Below are positions 1 through 9,436 of a stretch of DNA of 64,000 nt, piece after piece (positions within the stretch are counted from its first letter, which is position 1; every line of letters begins with the position of its first letter). A model generated the notes under the pieces. That model was not told the origin of the DNA and made no database searches. It saw only the letters and a list, made by a program, of their open reading frames with translations. A program made the position numbers and the translations under genes. Source of the DNA: Billgrantia montanilacus (GTDB taxonomy: Bacteria > Pseudomonadota > Gammaproteobacteria > Pseudomonadales > Halomonadaceae); NCBI RefSeq assembly GCF_003336675.1, contig NZ_QPII01000001.1:310001-374000 (forward strand), in the 5' to 3' direction.

Positions 1-1470
<1,470 letters not shown>

Positions 1471-1551
1471 GGAATTCCACTGGGTTGAGGGTTTCAGTGG
1501 CCACGATGATAGTGGCCGGGCAGGGTAAAGGCCAGCATTGCGCCGGCCTTT

Positions 1552-1777
1552 GGGAAACACTGCATAAATGTCTGCGCGTGCGAATCACTGCGTTGCGCGG
1601 TGCTGGTGCGCCAGCCCGGTCGAAATCCTCACCTATACCCCATAGGCTCCGGTTGACTCGCAGCCTTCGGCTTCTCGCCCCTTCAGGGCCAGCCTACGGC
1701 TGTTTGTCGCTTCGCTCGGTTCTGCGCTCCGTGCGCCTTGTGTTTCATCCCGCTCGCCGATTTATGCAGCGCTTCCT
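1552..1777. repeat. Palindromic intergenic repeat, family A, full copy (~225 bp)
   Basis: Fills most of the 335-bp gap between ettA and the next gene. Its ends are imperfect inverted repeats: GGGAAACACTGCATAAATG on the left, and on the right a sequence whose complement reads GGAAGCGCTGCATAAAT. The middle contains CTCACCTATACCCCATAGG, which resembles the core ATTTACACCCCGTAAACTCC of the element at 38171-38366. A shortened copy sits at 55533-55563. No open frame in it looks like a gene. It behaves like a non-autonomous, MITE-like repeat; the transposase that would move it is not visible here. Confidence 0.6.
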
Positions 1778-1805
1778 TTTCCCCTGGGTGGCGGTCAGTC
1801 GCGGA

Positions 1806-2018
1806 CTATTCGTCCTCTTCTTCGTCGAGCAGCATCCAGTCGTCCTCGATGGCGCGCTTCAGCCGTCGCTCCTCCAGCAGCGCCTCGACGCGGCGACGGG
1901 CACGCAGGGTCTCGTGTCGGCTGGCGGCCCTGGGGCGGGTGTAGTCGTCATCGTTGACGGCTTCGAGGAACTCCTGCTCATCCTCATGAGAATCGTTGAT
2001 CAGGGGGTCTTGGCTCAT
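1806..2018 (-). CDS. Small acidic PA3496-like protein
   Basis: A 70-residue, highly charged protein with no signal peptide or membrane segment. The central part, RARRRVEALLEERRLKRAI, resembles the conserved core of the Pseudomonas PA3496 family, annotated as putative envelope integrity proteins; the C terminus is a run of acidic residues (DEEEDE). The start at 2018 is chosen because GGAGGAT lies just upstream; a longer reading to 2132 would start without a binding site and add low-complexity sequence. The biochemical role is unknown. It is transcribed leftward toward the family A repeat, and the LOV gene lies upstream on the same strand about 190 bp away. Confidence 0.6.
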   Translation of the reverse strand: MSQDPLINDSHEDEQEFLEAVNDDDYTRPRAASRHETLRARRRVEALLEERRLKRAIEDDWMLLDEEEDE

Positions 2019-2210
2019 GTGACATCCTCCATGGCCCGATGACGACCGACTCGACGGTCGACTCATCACAAGCATTCGCTTCGCGTCCGAAGCGACGGAC
2101 CAGAAGCGCCATGGGTGCCGAGATGTCGGCACCTGACGGCTGTATATATCCCTCAGGCCTCGAGAGCAAGTCCTGTTCGACGATTTTTTGACCTGGCGAG
2201 GGATGCTGCC

Positions 2211-2645
2211 TCAGGAGAGGCCGTATTCAGCCTTCAGTCGCTCAAGCTCGAGCTGGGTCTCGACACGCTCGGTGACATCCTTCTGCACGCCGATGTAGTA
2301 GGTGAGCTTGTCCTCTTCATCATACAGCGGCGTGATCGACAGCTCATTCCAGAACAGGGTGCCATCCTTGCGATAGTTGCGCAGGACCTCACGGCAGGGG
2401 CGTCCCTCCTTGAGGGCCTTGCGAATGTTGACGAGGGCAGGCTGGTCTCTATCCTCGTTCTGAAGGAAGCGACAGTCGCGATAGAGGATCTCGTCGGCGC
2501 TGTAGCCCGTGAGCCGTTCGAAGCCCTTGTTGACGTAGATCAGGATATTCTCGTCGCCCTCCTGCTCGGCGACGACGATACCGTCCACAGAGGCATCGAC
2601 AATGCGCTCGAGCAGTTCGGGGCTGATCAGTGGGGATCGTTTCAT
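2211..2645 (-). CDS. Short LOV (PAS) blue-light photoreceptor protein
   Basis: A 144-residue stand-alone LOV domain. The flavin-binding signature YRDCRFLQNEDRDQ is present, with Cys58 as the expected photo-adduct cysteine, followed by NYRKDGTLFWNELSITP and the beta-strand YYIGVQKDVTER. The sequence closely follows the short LOV proteins of Pseudomonas putida (PpSB1-LOV and PpSB2-LOV), including the N-terminal helix (LLERIVDASVDGIVVAE) and a C-terminal helix after the core. There is no kinase, GGDEF, EAL or DNA-binding domain, so signalling must go through dimerisation or partner proteins. Cytoplasmic. It is a single gene on the minus strand; its target is not evident from the neighbours, an MFS transporter upstream and a small acidic protein downstream. 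Confidence 0.9.
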   Translation of the reverse strand: MKRSPLISPELLERIVDASVDGIVVAEQEGDENILIYVNKGFERLTGYSADEILYRDCRFLQNEDRDQPALVNIRKALKEGRPCREVLRNYRKDGTLFWNELSITPLYDEEDKLTYYIGVQKDVTERVETQLELERLKAEYGLS

Positions 2646-2754
2646 ACAAGGCGTTCCTGTCTCGGGTCCTGGCTATCGGCTAGCCGATAACGGCTCGTTT
2701 CGATGATATATCATGGCCAGCCGGCGCCGCGTTGACAATCTTTACCCGCGGTTA

Positions 2755-4068
2755 TCACTCGACGTCGGGCAGCCTGCTGGCGCTGAGTGCCGCTGCCAGG
2801 GCCATTGTGGCAAGAAGCACCAGCAGCCAGGTGGTACCCAGCCATTGGGCGAGGGCGCCCACCAGGCCGCCAGCCACAAGCATCATCGCGCCCGTGATGG
2901 TGTTCGAAAGAGCCACATAGAGCGCACGCCGGTCTGCCCCGGCCATGTCGACGATATAGGTCTTGCGCCCCAGTCGAACCCCGGCATGCACGATCACCAG
3001 CAGCGCATAGACCACGGCATAGGGCCATACCGTGCTCGTCCAGGCGCCGGGCAGCCAGTCGAAGCTGGCACCCAGCAGGCAGCAGCCCGCCGCTCCCAGG
3101 CCGGTATCTCGCATCACCGTGCGGCTGGATGCATCGGATCGCTTGCCCCAGACGGGGCTTGCCACCAGACCGGCGACGCCGGATACCACGATCAGGATGC
3201 CCAGCCCGCCAAGCTCGGCGCCGCTCTGCTGCTGGCCCAGTAGTGCCACATAGGGCAGTGCCAGGGCACTGGCGAGCAGCAGCGCCCGGGAGAGGTTGAA
3301 GTGCAGGAAGTTCCGGTCATCGCGCAGCAAGCGTAGCCCCAACTTGATGCTGTCCCAGGCGTTCTCGCCTCCCTCCACGGCACCCGGCGTTTCGCGAATA
3401 CGTGCCGCGCACAGCGCATTCAACCCCCAGCCGAGCGCCGCCACGCCGAGCAGGGCGGCCAGCGCCAGCTCGCCGGGGCGATCCTCGAACAGGATCAACA
3501 CCGCACCCGCCGCCAGGGTGGCGGCACCGGCCACGCTACCGCTCCAGCCCAACAGGGTGCCGCGGCGGCCCTTGGCGATGGTCTTGCCCAGCACGTCCTT
3601 GGTGGCGATCGACGACAGCCCCCTGGCCAGTGACAGGGCCACCAGCACGACCAGTACCAGGGCGCCGCCAATGGCACCGCTGCTGAACAGGGCAAGCAGT
3701 GCCAGTGCCGCGGCGGCCAGGGCCTGCAGTGCTCCGCCGACCGCCCAGGCCCACTTGCGCTCCGGCTTGAGCCGAATGAAGCCCGCCACGAACAGCTGCG
3801 GTAGCAGGGCGCCTGATTCGCGGATCGGGACCAGCAGCCCTACCATCCACACCGGGGCCCCGATCACACCGAGCAGCCAGGGCAGTACCAGGCGGGCGCT
3901 GGAGAGCTCGTCGGCCAGCTTGTTCCCCAGCGATGCGAACAGGTGCAGCAAGAAGTTGCGGGGCTGTTCGTCACATGCCGCGTCGGGAATGTCACGACAC
4001 ATCCTGCTGTCCTCGTCACCGGTCAACCACTCGTAGAGGCGGGACTGACTGATCTCGCGTTCAGCCAT
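2755..4068 (-). CDS. MFS-type transporter of unknown substrate
   Basis: A 437-residue inner-membrane protein. After a hydrophilic N terminus of about 45 residues (MAEREISQSRLYEWLTGDED) there are about 12 hydrophobic segments, with a charged central loop (RETPGAVEGGENAWDSIKLG) between the two halves, as in the major facilitator superfamily. The start at 4068 is preceded by AAGGAG; the 21 extra codons of the longer reading would overlap the promoter of the divergent gene at 4125. The segment FLLHLFASLGNKLADELSSARLVLPWLLGVIGAP is conserved in a family of uncharacterised proteobacterial MFS proteins. No substrate can be inferred. Confidence 0.8.
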   Translation of the reverse strand: MAEREISQSRLYEWLTGDEDSRMCRDIPDAACDEQPRNFLLHLFASLGNKLADELSSARLVLPWLLGVIGAPVWMVGLLVPIRESGALLPQLFVAGFIRLKPERKWAWAVGGALQALAAAALALLALFSSGAIGGALVLVVLVALSLARGLSSIATKDVLGKTIAKGRRGTLLGWSGSVAGAATLAAGAVLILFEDRPGELALAALLGVAALGWGLNALCAARIRETPGAVEGGENAWDSIKLGLRLLRDDRNFLHFNLSRALLLASALALPYVALLGQQQSGAELGGLGILIVVSGVAGLVASPVWGKRSDASSRTVMRDTGLGAAGCCLLGASFDWLPGAWTSTVWPYAVVYALLVIVHAGVRLGRKTYIVDMAGADRRALYVALSNTITGAMMLVAGGLVGALAQWLGTTWLLVLLATMALAAALSASRLPDVE

Positions 4069-4124
4069 GCAGGCTCCTTGGCTGTTATCATCGGAGCCAT
4101 CATTGTTGCGACAGGGAGGCCGAC

Positions 4125-4394
4125 ATGTCACGTATCCGCATTCACTACTGCACCCAGTGTCAGTGGTTGCTGCGCAGTGCCTGGCTGGCCCAGGAGCTGC
4201 TTTCCACCTTTGGTGAAGACCTTGAGGAGGTGGCGCTGGTGCCGTCCCATGGCGGTTATTTCGAGATATTCTTCGACGACGACTCGCTGTGGGAGCGCAA
4301 GCGAGACGGCGGTTTCCCCGACAGCAAGCAGCTCAAACAGCGGGTCCGGGACCGGCTCGAACCGGGGCGCGATCTCGGGCATATCGACCGGTGA
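4125..4394 (+). CDS. SelT/SelW/SelH (Rdx) family thioredoxin-like protein
   Basis: An 89-residue cytoplasmic protein. The N-terminal strand is followed by CTQC (Cys9, Cys12), the redox motif that is CxxU in the selenoprotein members; here both positions are cysteine, so no selenocysteine recoding is needed. The sequence GGYFEIFFDDDSLWERKRDGGFPDSKQLKQRVRD matches the conserved second half of the Rdx family, including the GGFPD turn. The gene is divergent from the MFS gene with a 56-bp gap, and its stop codon overlaps the GTG start of the DMT transporter, so the two are probably co-transcribed. Substrate unknown. Confidence 0.88.
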   Translation: MSRIRIHYCTQCQWLLRSAWLAQELLSTFGEDLEEVALVPSHGGYFEIFFDDDSLWERKRDGGFPDSKQLKQRVRDRLEPGRDLGHIDR

Positions 4395-5293
4395 GGGCGG
4401 CTGAACCGAACCGCGATCGCCAGGCGATACTGTTTGGCCTTGGCGCCGTGGCGTTATGGTCCACGGTGGCCACGGCGTTCAAGATTGCGCTTGCCTACAT
4501 GTCGCCACTGGAGCTGATCTGGCTCGCCTCGCTGGTCTCCTGGGCGCTGATCGGCATTCTGATGGTGCGCCAGGGCCGCCTGGACCAAGCGCTATCGCAG
4601 GGGTGGCGAACGGCCGTCTGGGCCGGATTGATGAACCCGGTGGCCTACTACCTCCTGCTGTTTGGCGCCTACGACCGGCTGCCGGGACAGGAGGCGATGG
4701 CGCTCAACTATACCTGGGCGCTGGCCATGGCCTTCCTGGCGGTACCGATTCTCGGCCAGCGCTTGACCCGGATCGACATCCTTGCCGGACTGATCGCCTA
4801 CGCCGGGGTCTGGGTCATCGCGACACGGGGGGCGGTCTTCGACGTCGCCTTCGCCGACCCACTCGGCGTGGGCATGGCGCTGGCGTCGACGCTGCTCTGG
4901 GCGCTGTACTGGTTGCTAAATGCCCGCGATCATCGACCGCCTCTGGTGGCCCAATGGCAGAACTTCACCGTCGCGCTGCCCGTGCTTACCCTGCTGATGT
5001 TGCTCGGGCCCGGTTTCTCCTGGCTGGGTTGGAAGGGGCTGGCAGCGGGGGTCTATGTGGGGCTGTTCGAGATGGGGATCGCCTTCGTGCTGTGGCAGCT
5101 GGCGGTACATCGAGTGTCGCGTACCGCCAGGGTGTCCAACCTGATCTTCCTTTCGCCCCCGGTATCGCTGCTGCTGCTGTTCCTGGTAGTCGGCGAGCCG
5201 ATCCTGCCCTCCACCCTGGTGGGGCTGGTGCTGATTCTTGGCGGGCTGGGACTTCAGCAGTGGCAGAAAAGCCCGGTGCCGGCGACGTCATGA
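4391..5293 (+). CDS. DMT-superfamily (EamA) transporter
   Basis: A 300-residue inner-membrane protein with about ten hydrophobic segments in two EamA repeats, for example ILFGLGAVALWSTVATAFKIAL at the start of the first and LLWALYWLLNARD at the start of the second. The order and motifs recall aromatic amino acid exporters of the YddG type, but the substrate is not provable. I chose the GTG at 4391 because it overlaps the upstream stop codon (GTGA) and puts the first helix about ten residues in; an upstream ATG would sit inside the Rdx gene and add unrelated residues. Likely translationally coupled to that gene. Confidence 0.85.
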   Translation: MRAAEPNRDRQAILFGLGAVALWSTVATAFKIALAYMSPLELIWLASLVSWALIGILMVRQGRLDQALSQGWRTAVWAGLMNPVAYYLLLFGAYDRLPGQEAMALNYTWALAMAFLAVPILGQRLTRIDILAGLIAYAGVWVIATRGAVFDVAFADPLGVGMALASTLLWALYWLLNARDHRPPLVAQWQNFTVALPVLTLLMLLGPGFSWLGWKGLAAGVYVGLFEMGIAFVLWQLAVHRVSRTARVSNLIFLSPPVSLLLLFLVVGEPILPSTLVGLVLILGGLGLQQWQKSPVPATS

Positions 5294-5317
5294 GAGATCT
5301 GCTCGCACAGGGCCAGG

Positions 5318-6019
5318 TCAACCGCCGGCCAAGGAGCCGGCTACGCCGTTGCGCTCCAGCAGCGGTACGAGCTCGGGCCAGACGTTGTCGAGGATGATCG
5401 GCTGGGCGATGCCGGTGGGGTGAATGCCATCGGACTGCATCATCCCCTCCTCCAGGGCCACCCCGTCGAGCAGGAAGGGGAGCAGGGCCAGCTCGTAGGT
5501 TTCGGCGAGCCGGAAGAACACGCCGGTAAAGGCATCACGGTAGGCCTGGCCGTAGTTGGGGGGGATATCGATGCCGAGCAGCAGCACCTCGGCACCGACC
5601 TGGCGGCTTGCCTCGATCATGGCGCCGAGGTTGGCCTCCAACTGGTTCGGCGGCAGGCCACGCAGGCCGTCGTTGCCGCCCAACCCGAGCAGAACGATGT
5701 CGGGTTCATGCTGTCCGAGTAGGTCGGGAAGTCGGCTCGCGCCGCCACTGCTCGTCTCACCGCTGATGCTGGCATTGACCACTTCCGCCTTTCCGTCGAG
5801 ACGCGCTTCCAGCAGACTGACCCAACCTTCATCCTGCTCGATGCCGTATGCGGCGCTGAGGCTGTCGCCCATGACCAGCAGCGTCGGGGAATCGTCGGCT
5901 AGTGCCGCCGGTGACATAGCGAGTGCCAACAAGGCCAGCACACAGGCGCCACGGCCGTGGCGCCACCGCCGGCCCAGATGATCGGAAATAGACAGCAGCA
6001 CAGGGATACCTCTAGACAT
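5318..6019 (-). CDS. tesA: Arylesterase / acyl-CoA thioesterase I (SGNH hydrolase)
   Basis: A 233-residue exported SGNH hydrolase. A basic N terminus and hydrophobic core (VLALLALAMSPAALA) form a signal peptide cut near residue 41. Block I GDSLSAAYG carries Ser53, the oxyanion residues are in block II-III (GGND), and block V DGIHP gives Asp197 and His200. These are the marks of TesA, which hydrolyses acyl esters and thioesters in the periplasm. It lies head to head with the ABC transporter pair ybbA-ybbP as in E. coli, and the two start codons actually overlap in a CATG. GAGGAG lies eight bases upstream of this ATG, inside the coding region of ybbA. Strong assignment. Confidence 0.93.
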   Translation of the reverse strand: MSRGIPVLLSISDHLGRRWRHGRGACVLALLALAMSPAALADDSPTLLVMGDSLSAAYGIEQDEGWVSLLEARLDGKAEVVNASISGETSSGGASRLPDLLGQHEPDIVLLGLGGNDGLRGLPPNQLEANLGAMIEASRQVGAEVLLLGIDIPPNYGQAYRDAFTGVFFRLAETYELALLPFLLDGVALEEGMMQSDGIHPTGIAQPIILDNVWPELVPLLERNGVAGSLAGG

Positions 6020-6734
6020 GTCAGACTCCTCGAGAACCAGCTCATCCACGATTCTACACGCCCGTGGACTGGGCAAGCAGGTAACCAGTGGCGAACGACC
6101 GCTGACCATTTTGAGTGCCCTTGACCTCGAAGTGTTCCCGGGGGAGACGCTGGCGATCCTCGGGGCCAGCGGCGCTGGCAAGTCGACCCTGCTTGGGCTG
6201 CTGGCAGGGCTCGACCAGCCGACCAGCGGCGAACTCACCTTGTTTGGCGAGTCGCTGGCGAGCCTCGACGAGGATGGCCGTGCGGGCCTGCGCGCCGGCA
6301 AGGTGGGTTTCGTGTTCCAGAACTTCCAGCTGTTGCCGACCCTCACGGCGCTGGAGAACGTGCTGCTGCCGCTGGAGTTGGCGCCGCTTCCCGACAGCGA
6401 ACAGCGCGGTCGCGACTGGCTGGCCCGGGTCGGCCTCGGCGAGCGCCTGGGCCATCTGCCCAAGCAGCTCTCCGGCGGCGAGCAGCAGCGCGTTGCACTG
6501 GCGAGGGCCTTCGTCACCGAGCCGCAATTGGTCTTTGCCGACGAACCAACCGGCAACCTCGATCACGCCACGGGTGGACGCATCATCGACCTGCTGTTCG
6601 CCCTGAACCGTGAGGCGGGCACCACTCTGGTGCTGGTGACCCACGATTACGCCCTGGCGCGGCGCTGCGACCGCTGCCTGCAACTGGAAGAGGGGCGACT
6701 AACGCCACTGGTGCTGGACGAGGTAGGGGCATGA
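6018..6734 (+). CDS. ybbA: ABC transporter ATP-binding protein YbbA
   Basis: A 238-residue ATPase of the LolD/MacB-like group. Walker A is GASGAGKST, the signature LSGGEQQRVALAR and Walker B LVFADEPTGNLDHA; the H-loop histidine is in LVTHDYALA. The start lies within the divergent tesA start (CATG at 6017-6020), and only a weak purine stretch (GGGA) lies upstream. It pairs with the permease at 6731, whose ATG overlaps its stop, so the two subunits are translationally coupled. The YbbA-YbbP complex is thought to extract hydrophobic molecules from the inner membrane, with TesA acting on related material, but its substrate is not settled. Confidence 0.92.
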   Translation: MSDSSRTSSSTILHARGLGKQVTSGERPLTILSALDLEVFPGETLAILGASGAGKSTLLGLLAGLDQPTSGELTLFGESLASLDEDGRAGLRAGKVGFVFQNFQLLPTLTALENVLLPLELAPLPDSEQRGRDWLARVGLGERLGHLPKQLSGGEQQRVALARAFVTEPQLVFADEPTGNLDHATGGRIIDLLFALNREAGTTLVLVTHDYALARRCDRCLQLEEGRLTPLVLDEVGA

Positions 6735-9304
6735 GCGACGCGGTCGGCACTGCACCAGCCCAGCCCGAGGCGCGCCGCGGGATGGGTGCCCTGGCCCTGT
6801 CGCTACGCGGCATGCGTCGCGACCTGCGTGCCGCCGACGTGCGGGCACTGTTCGTGGCGCTGGCCCTGGCGGTGGCCGCCTCGACCATGATCGGCTTCTT
6901 TCTCGACCGACTGGAGCGCGGGCTGGAGCGCCAGGCTGGACAGCTGCTGGGTGGCGACCTGGTGCTCGAGCAGGCGCGGCCTTTCGAGGATGCCCTGCGA
7001 CAGACGCTGCAAGAGGCCGGGCTGACCCTTAGCGAGCAGGTTGGCATGGTGTCCATGGCCAGCCACGAAGAGGCCTTCCAGCCAGCCAGTCTCAAGGTCA
7101 TCGACGATAACTATCCCCTTTACGGCGAGGTCCATGTCGACCGTGGGGCGGGTGTCGAGCGGCTGGGTCGGGGTCCTGCGCCGGGCGAAGCCTGGCTGGC
7201 GCCGCGCCTGGCGCAGCTGCTGGAGGTCGAGCTGGGTGATCGCGTGCAGGTGGGACAGACCCACCTTGAGGTCACCGCCCTGGTCGAGCGCGAACCGGAC
7301 CAGTCCGGCGGATTCGCCAATTTCAATCCGCGATTGATGATGCATCAGGCCGATGTCGAGGCGAGCGGCCTGGTGCAGCCCGGCTCTCGTATCGAGTTCT
7401 CGCTGCTCGCCCAGGGGGCGCCGGGTGCGGTCGATGCGGTGCTGCCTCGGTTGCGGGAGCTGACTGCCGATGGCGTCGAGGTGCGTGACGTTCGACGCGA
7501 TCGACCGCAGCTGGGCAATGCGCTGTCGCGGGCCGAACAGTACCTGAGCCTGGCCGGGCTCGCCGCGGTGCTGCTGGCTGGGGTGGCGGTGGCCATGGCC
7601 ACGCGGCGCTACGTGGAGCGCCATCTGGATACCGCGGCACTGCTGCGCTGCTTCGGTGCCACCCAGCGTCAGTTGACCCAGCTATTTGCCCTGCAGCTGC
7701 TGTGGCTCGCCCTGGCCGCCTCCGTGGTGGGGGCCCTGTTGGGCCTGGTCGGTCAGGCCGGGCTGCTGTGGCTGCTCACCGCTTTCCTGCCCATGGAACT
7801 GCCGCCCCCGGGCCCGCTGCCGCTGCTGCTGGGGGTGCTGACGGCACTGGCGGTACTGGTCGGCTTCGCCGGACCGACGCTGCTGCGCCTCAAGCGCGTC
7901 AGCGCGCTCAAGGTGTTGCGTCGCGAGCTCGATCCGCTACCCGCCTCGGCGTGGCTGGTAGTGGGGGTGGCCAGCCTGGTGTTCGGCGGCTTGCTGTGGC
8001 TCTACTCCGGCGACCCGCAGCTGGCCTTTGGCCTGCTGGTGGGTGGCCTGGTGATGCTGGTGTTGCTGTGGGGGCTGGGCTGGCTTCTGCTGTCCCTGGT
8101 GCTGCGCCTGGTGGCACGGATGCCGTCTGCCGGTGGTGGCAAGCGTCAGGCGCTGCGCCTGGGAGCGCGCCAGCTGGCGCGGCGCCGCAGCGCCAGCCTC
8201 GGGCAGCTGCTGGCCTTCTCGGTGACCTTTGCCGCCATGGCGATGATCGCCCTGGTGCGCGGCGACCTGCTGAGCACCTGGCAGGACCAGCTGCCCGCGG
8301 ATACCCCGAACTACTTCGCCATCAATATCCAGCCCGGTGAGCGCGACGCCTTCATCGATACCCTGGACGATGCCGTGGACGAGCGCACCACACTTTATCC
8401 GATGGTGCGCGGCCGCATCACGGCGATCAACGACCAGGCACCGCGCGATGCGGTGCCGGCCGATGCCCGGGGCGACGGTTCGCTGCGCCGTGAGCTCAAC
8501 CTCACCTGGCGCGAGACGCTGCCGGTGGGCAATCGCCTGGTTGCCGGTCAGTGGTTCGATCGGTCACCCACGCTTGCCGAAGGCCGGGTACCGATCTCGG
8601 TGGAAGATGGCCTCGCTGAACGCCTTGGCCTCTCCCTCGGCGATACCCTGACCTTCACCATCGGCAGCGACGAGATCGTCGGCGAGCTCACCAGCCTGCG
8701 CAATCTCGACTGGGACAGCTTCCGCCCCAACTTCTTCGTGATCTTTCCCCCTGAAGTGCTGGAGCGCTACGGCCATAGCTATATCACCGCCTTCCATCTC
8801 GACCGCGAGCGTGACGACATCAGCCGCGCCCTGGTGAGCGAGTTCCCTGGTGTCTCGCTGCTCAATGTCGAGGCGATCCTCGGCCAGGTGCGCGAGCTGT
8901 TGACCCAGGTGACCCGGGCGGTGGAGTTCGTGCTCGGCTTCGTGCTGTTGGCCGGTATCAGCGTGCTCTATGCGGCCCTTACCGCCAGCCGTCCGACCCG
9001 TGCCCACGAGAGTGGCTTACTGCGCGTATTCGGTGCCGGTGACCGCCTGATCTCGCGAGTGCAGGGGGCCGAGTTCGCGATCCTCGGCTTCGCCAGCGGG
9101 CTGATGGGGGCGCTGCTTGCCGAGCTGGCCGCGGCGGGAATCTATCTTGCCTGGTTCGACCTGGCGCCGCGGATCCACTGGGGGCTGTGGCTGTCCTTGC
9201 CGCTGGGCGGTGCGCTGGTGATCGGCGTGATCGGCCATGCGCTGTCGCGCAGCGTGCGCCGGCAGACACCGATGGAGAGCCTGGGCCTGCTCGGAGAAGC
9301 GTGA
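6731..9304 (+). CDS. ybbP: FtsX-like permease YbbP
   Basis: An 857-residue inner-membrane permease. After a first membrane helix (VRALFVALALAVAASTMIGFF) comes a MacB-like periplasmic domain, then FtsX domains with the typical R-rich loop (ATRRYVERHLDTAALLRCFGATQ), a central group of helices, a second periplasmic domain and a final FtsX domain (LGFVLLAGISVLYAALTASRPTR, RVFGAGDRLISRVQGAEF). This ten-helix, two-periplasmic-domain plan is that of YbbP and distinguishes it from LolC/LolE and MacB. It is coupled to ybbA by ATGA. Length agrees with the family (about 800-860). Confidence 0.92.
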   Translation: MSDAVGTAPAQPEARRGMGALALSLRGMRRDLRAADVRALFVALALAVAASTMIGFFLDRLERGLERQAGQLLGGDLVLEQARPFEDALRQTLQEAGLTLSEQVGMVSMASHEEAFQPASLKVIDDNYPLYGEVHVDRGAGVERLGRGPAPGEAWLAPRLAQLLEVELGDRVQVGQTHLEVTALVEREPDQSGGFANFNPRLMMHQADVEASGLVQPGSRIEFSLLAQGAPGAVDAVLPRLRELTADGVEVRDVRRDRPQLGNALSRAEQYLSLAGLAAVLLAGVAVAMATRRYVERHLDTAALLRCFGATQRQLTQLFALQLLWLALAASVVGALLGLVGQAGLLWLLTAFLPMELPPPGPLPLLLGVLTALAVLVGFAGPTLLRLKRVSALKVLRRELDPLPASAWLVVGVASLVFGGLLWLYSGDPQLAFGLLVGGLVMLVLLWGLGWLLLSLVLRLVARMPSAGGGKRQALRLGARQLARRRSASLGQLLAFSVTFAAMAMIALVRGDLLSTWQDQLPADTPNYFAINIQPGERDAFIDTLDDAVDERTTLYPMVRGRITAINDQAPRDAVPADARGDGSLRRELNLTWRETLPVGNRLVAGQWFDRSPTLAEGRVPISVEDGLAERLGLSLGDTLTFTIGSDEIVGELTSLRNLDWDSFRPNFFVIFPPEVLERYGHSYITAFHLDRERDDISRALVSEFPGVSLLNVEAILGQVRELLTQVTRAVEFVLGFVLLAGISVLYAALTASRPTRAHESGLLRVFGAGDRLISRVQGAEFAILGFASGLMGALLAELAAAGIYLAWFDLAPRIHWGLWLSLPLGGALVIGVIGHALSRSVRRQTPMESLGLLGEA

Positions 9305-9436
9305 ATGAAGGCGTTGGCGGGGCATTGACAGTTCCCGGCGGCAAGGGAGGCCAATGGGCGTTTTTCTGGTTACACTATGTAAAGGCGCTGGCTGTACGGC
9401 ACGCTGTTTTTTTCTTTCACATAGGAGGTGACGTCG

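Noticed and set aside
4125..4394. Selenoprotein candidate
   Set aside because: The redox motif is CTQC with two cysteines and there is no in-frame TGA before the stop.
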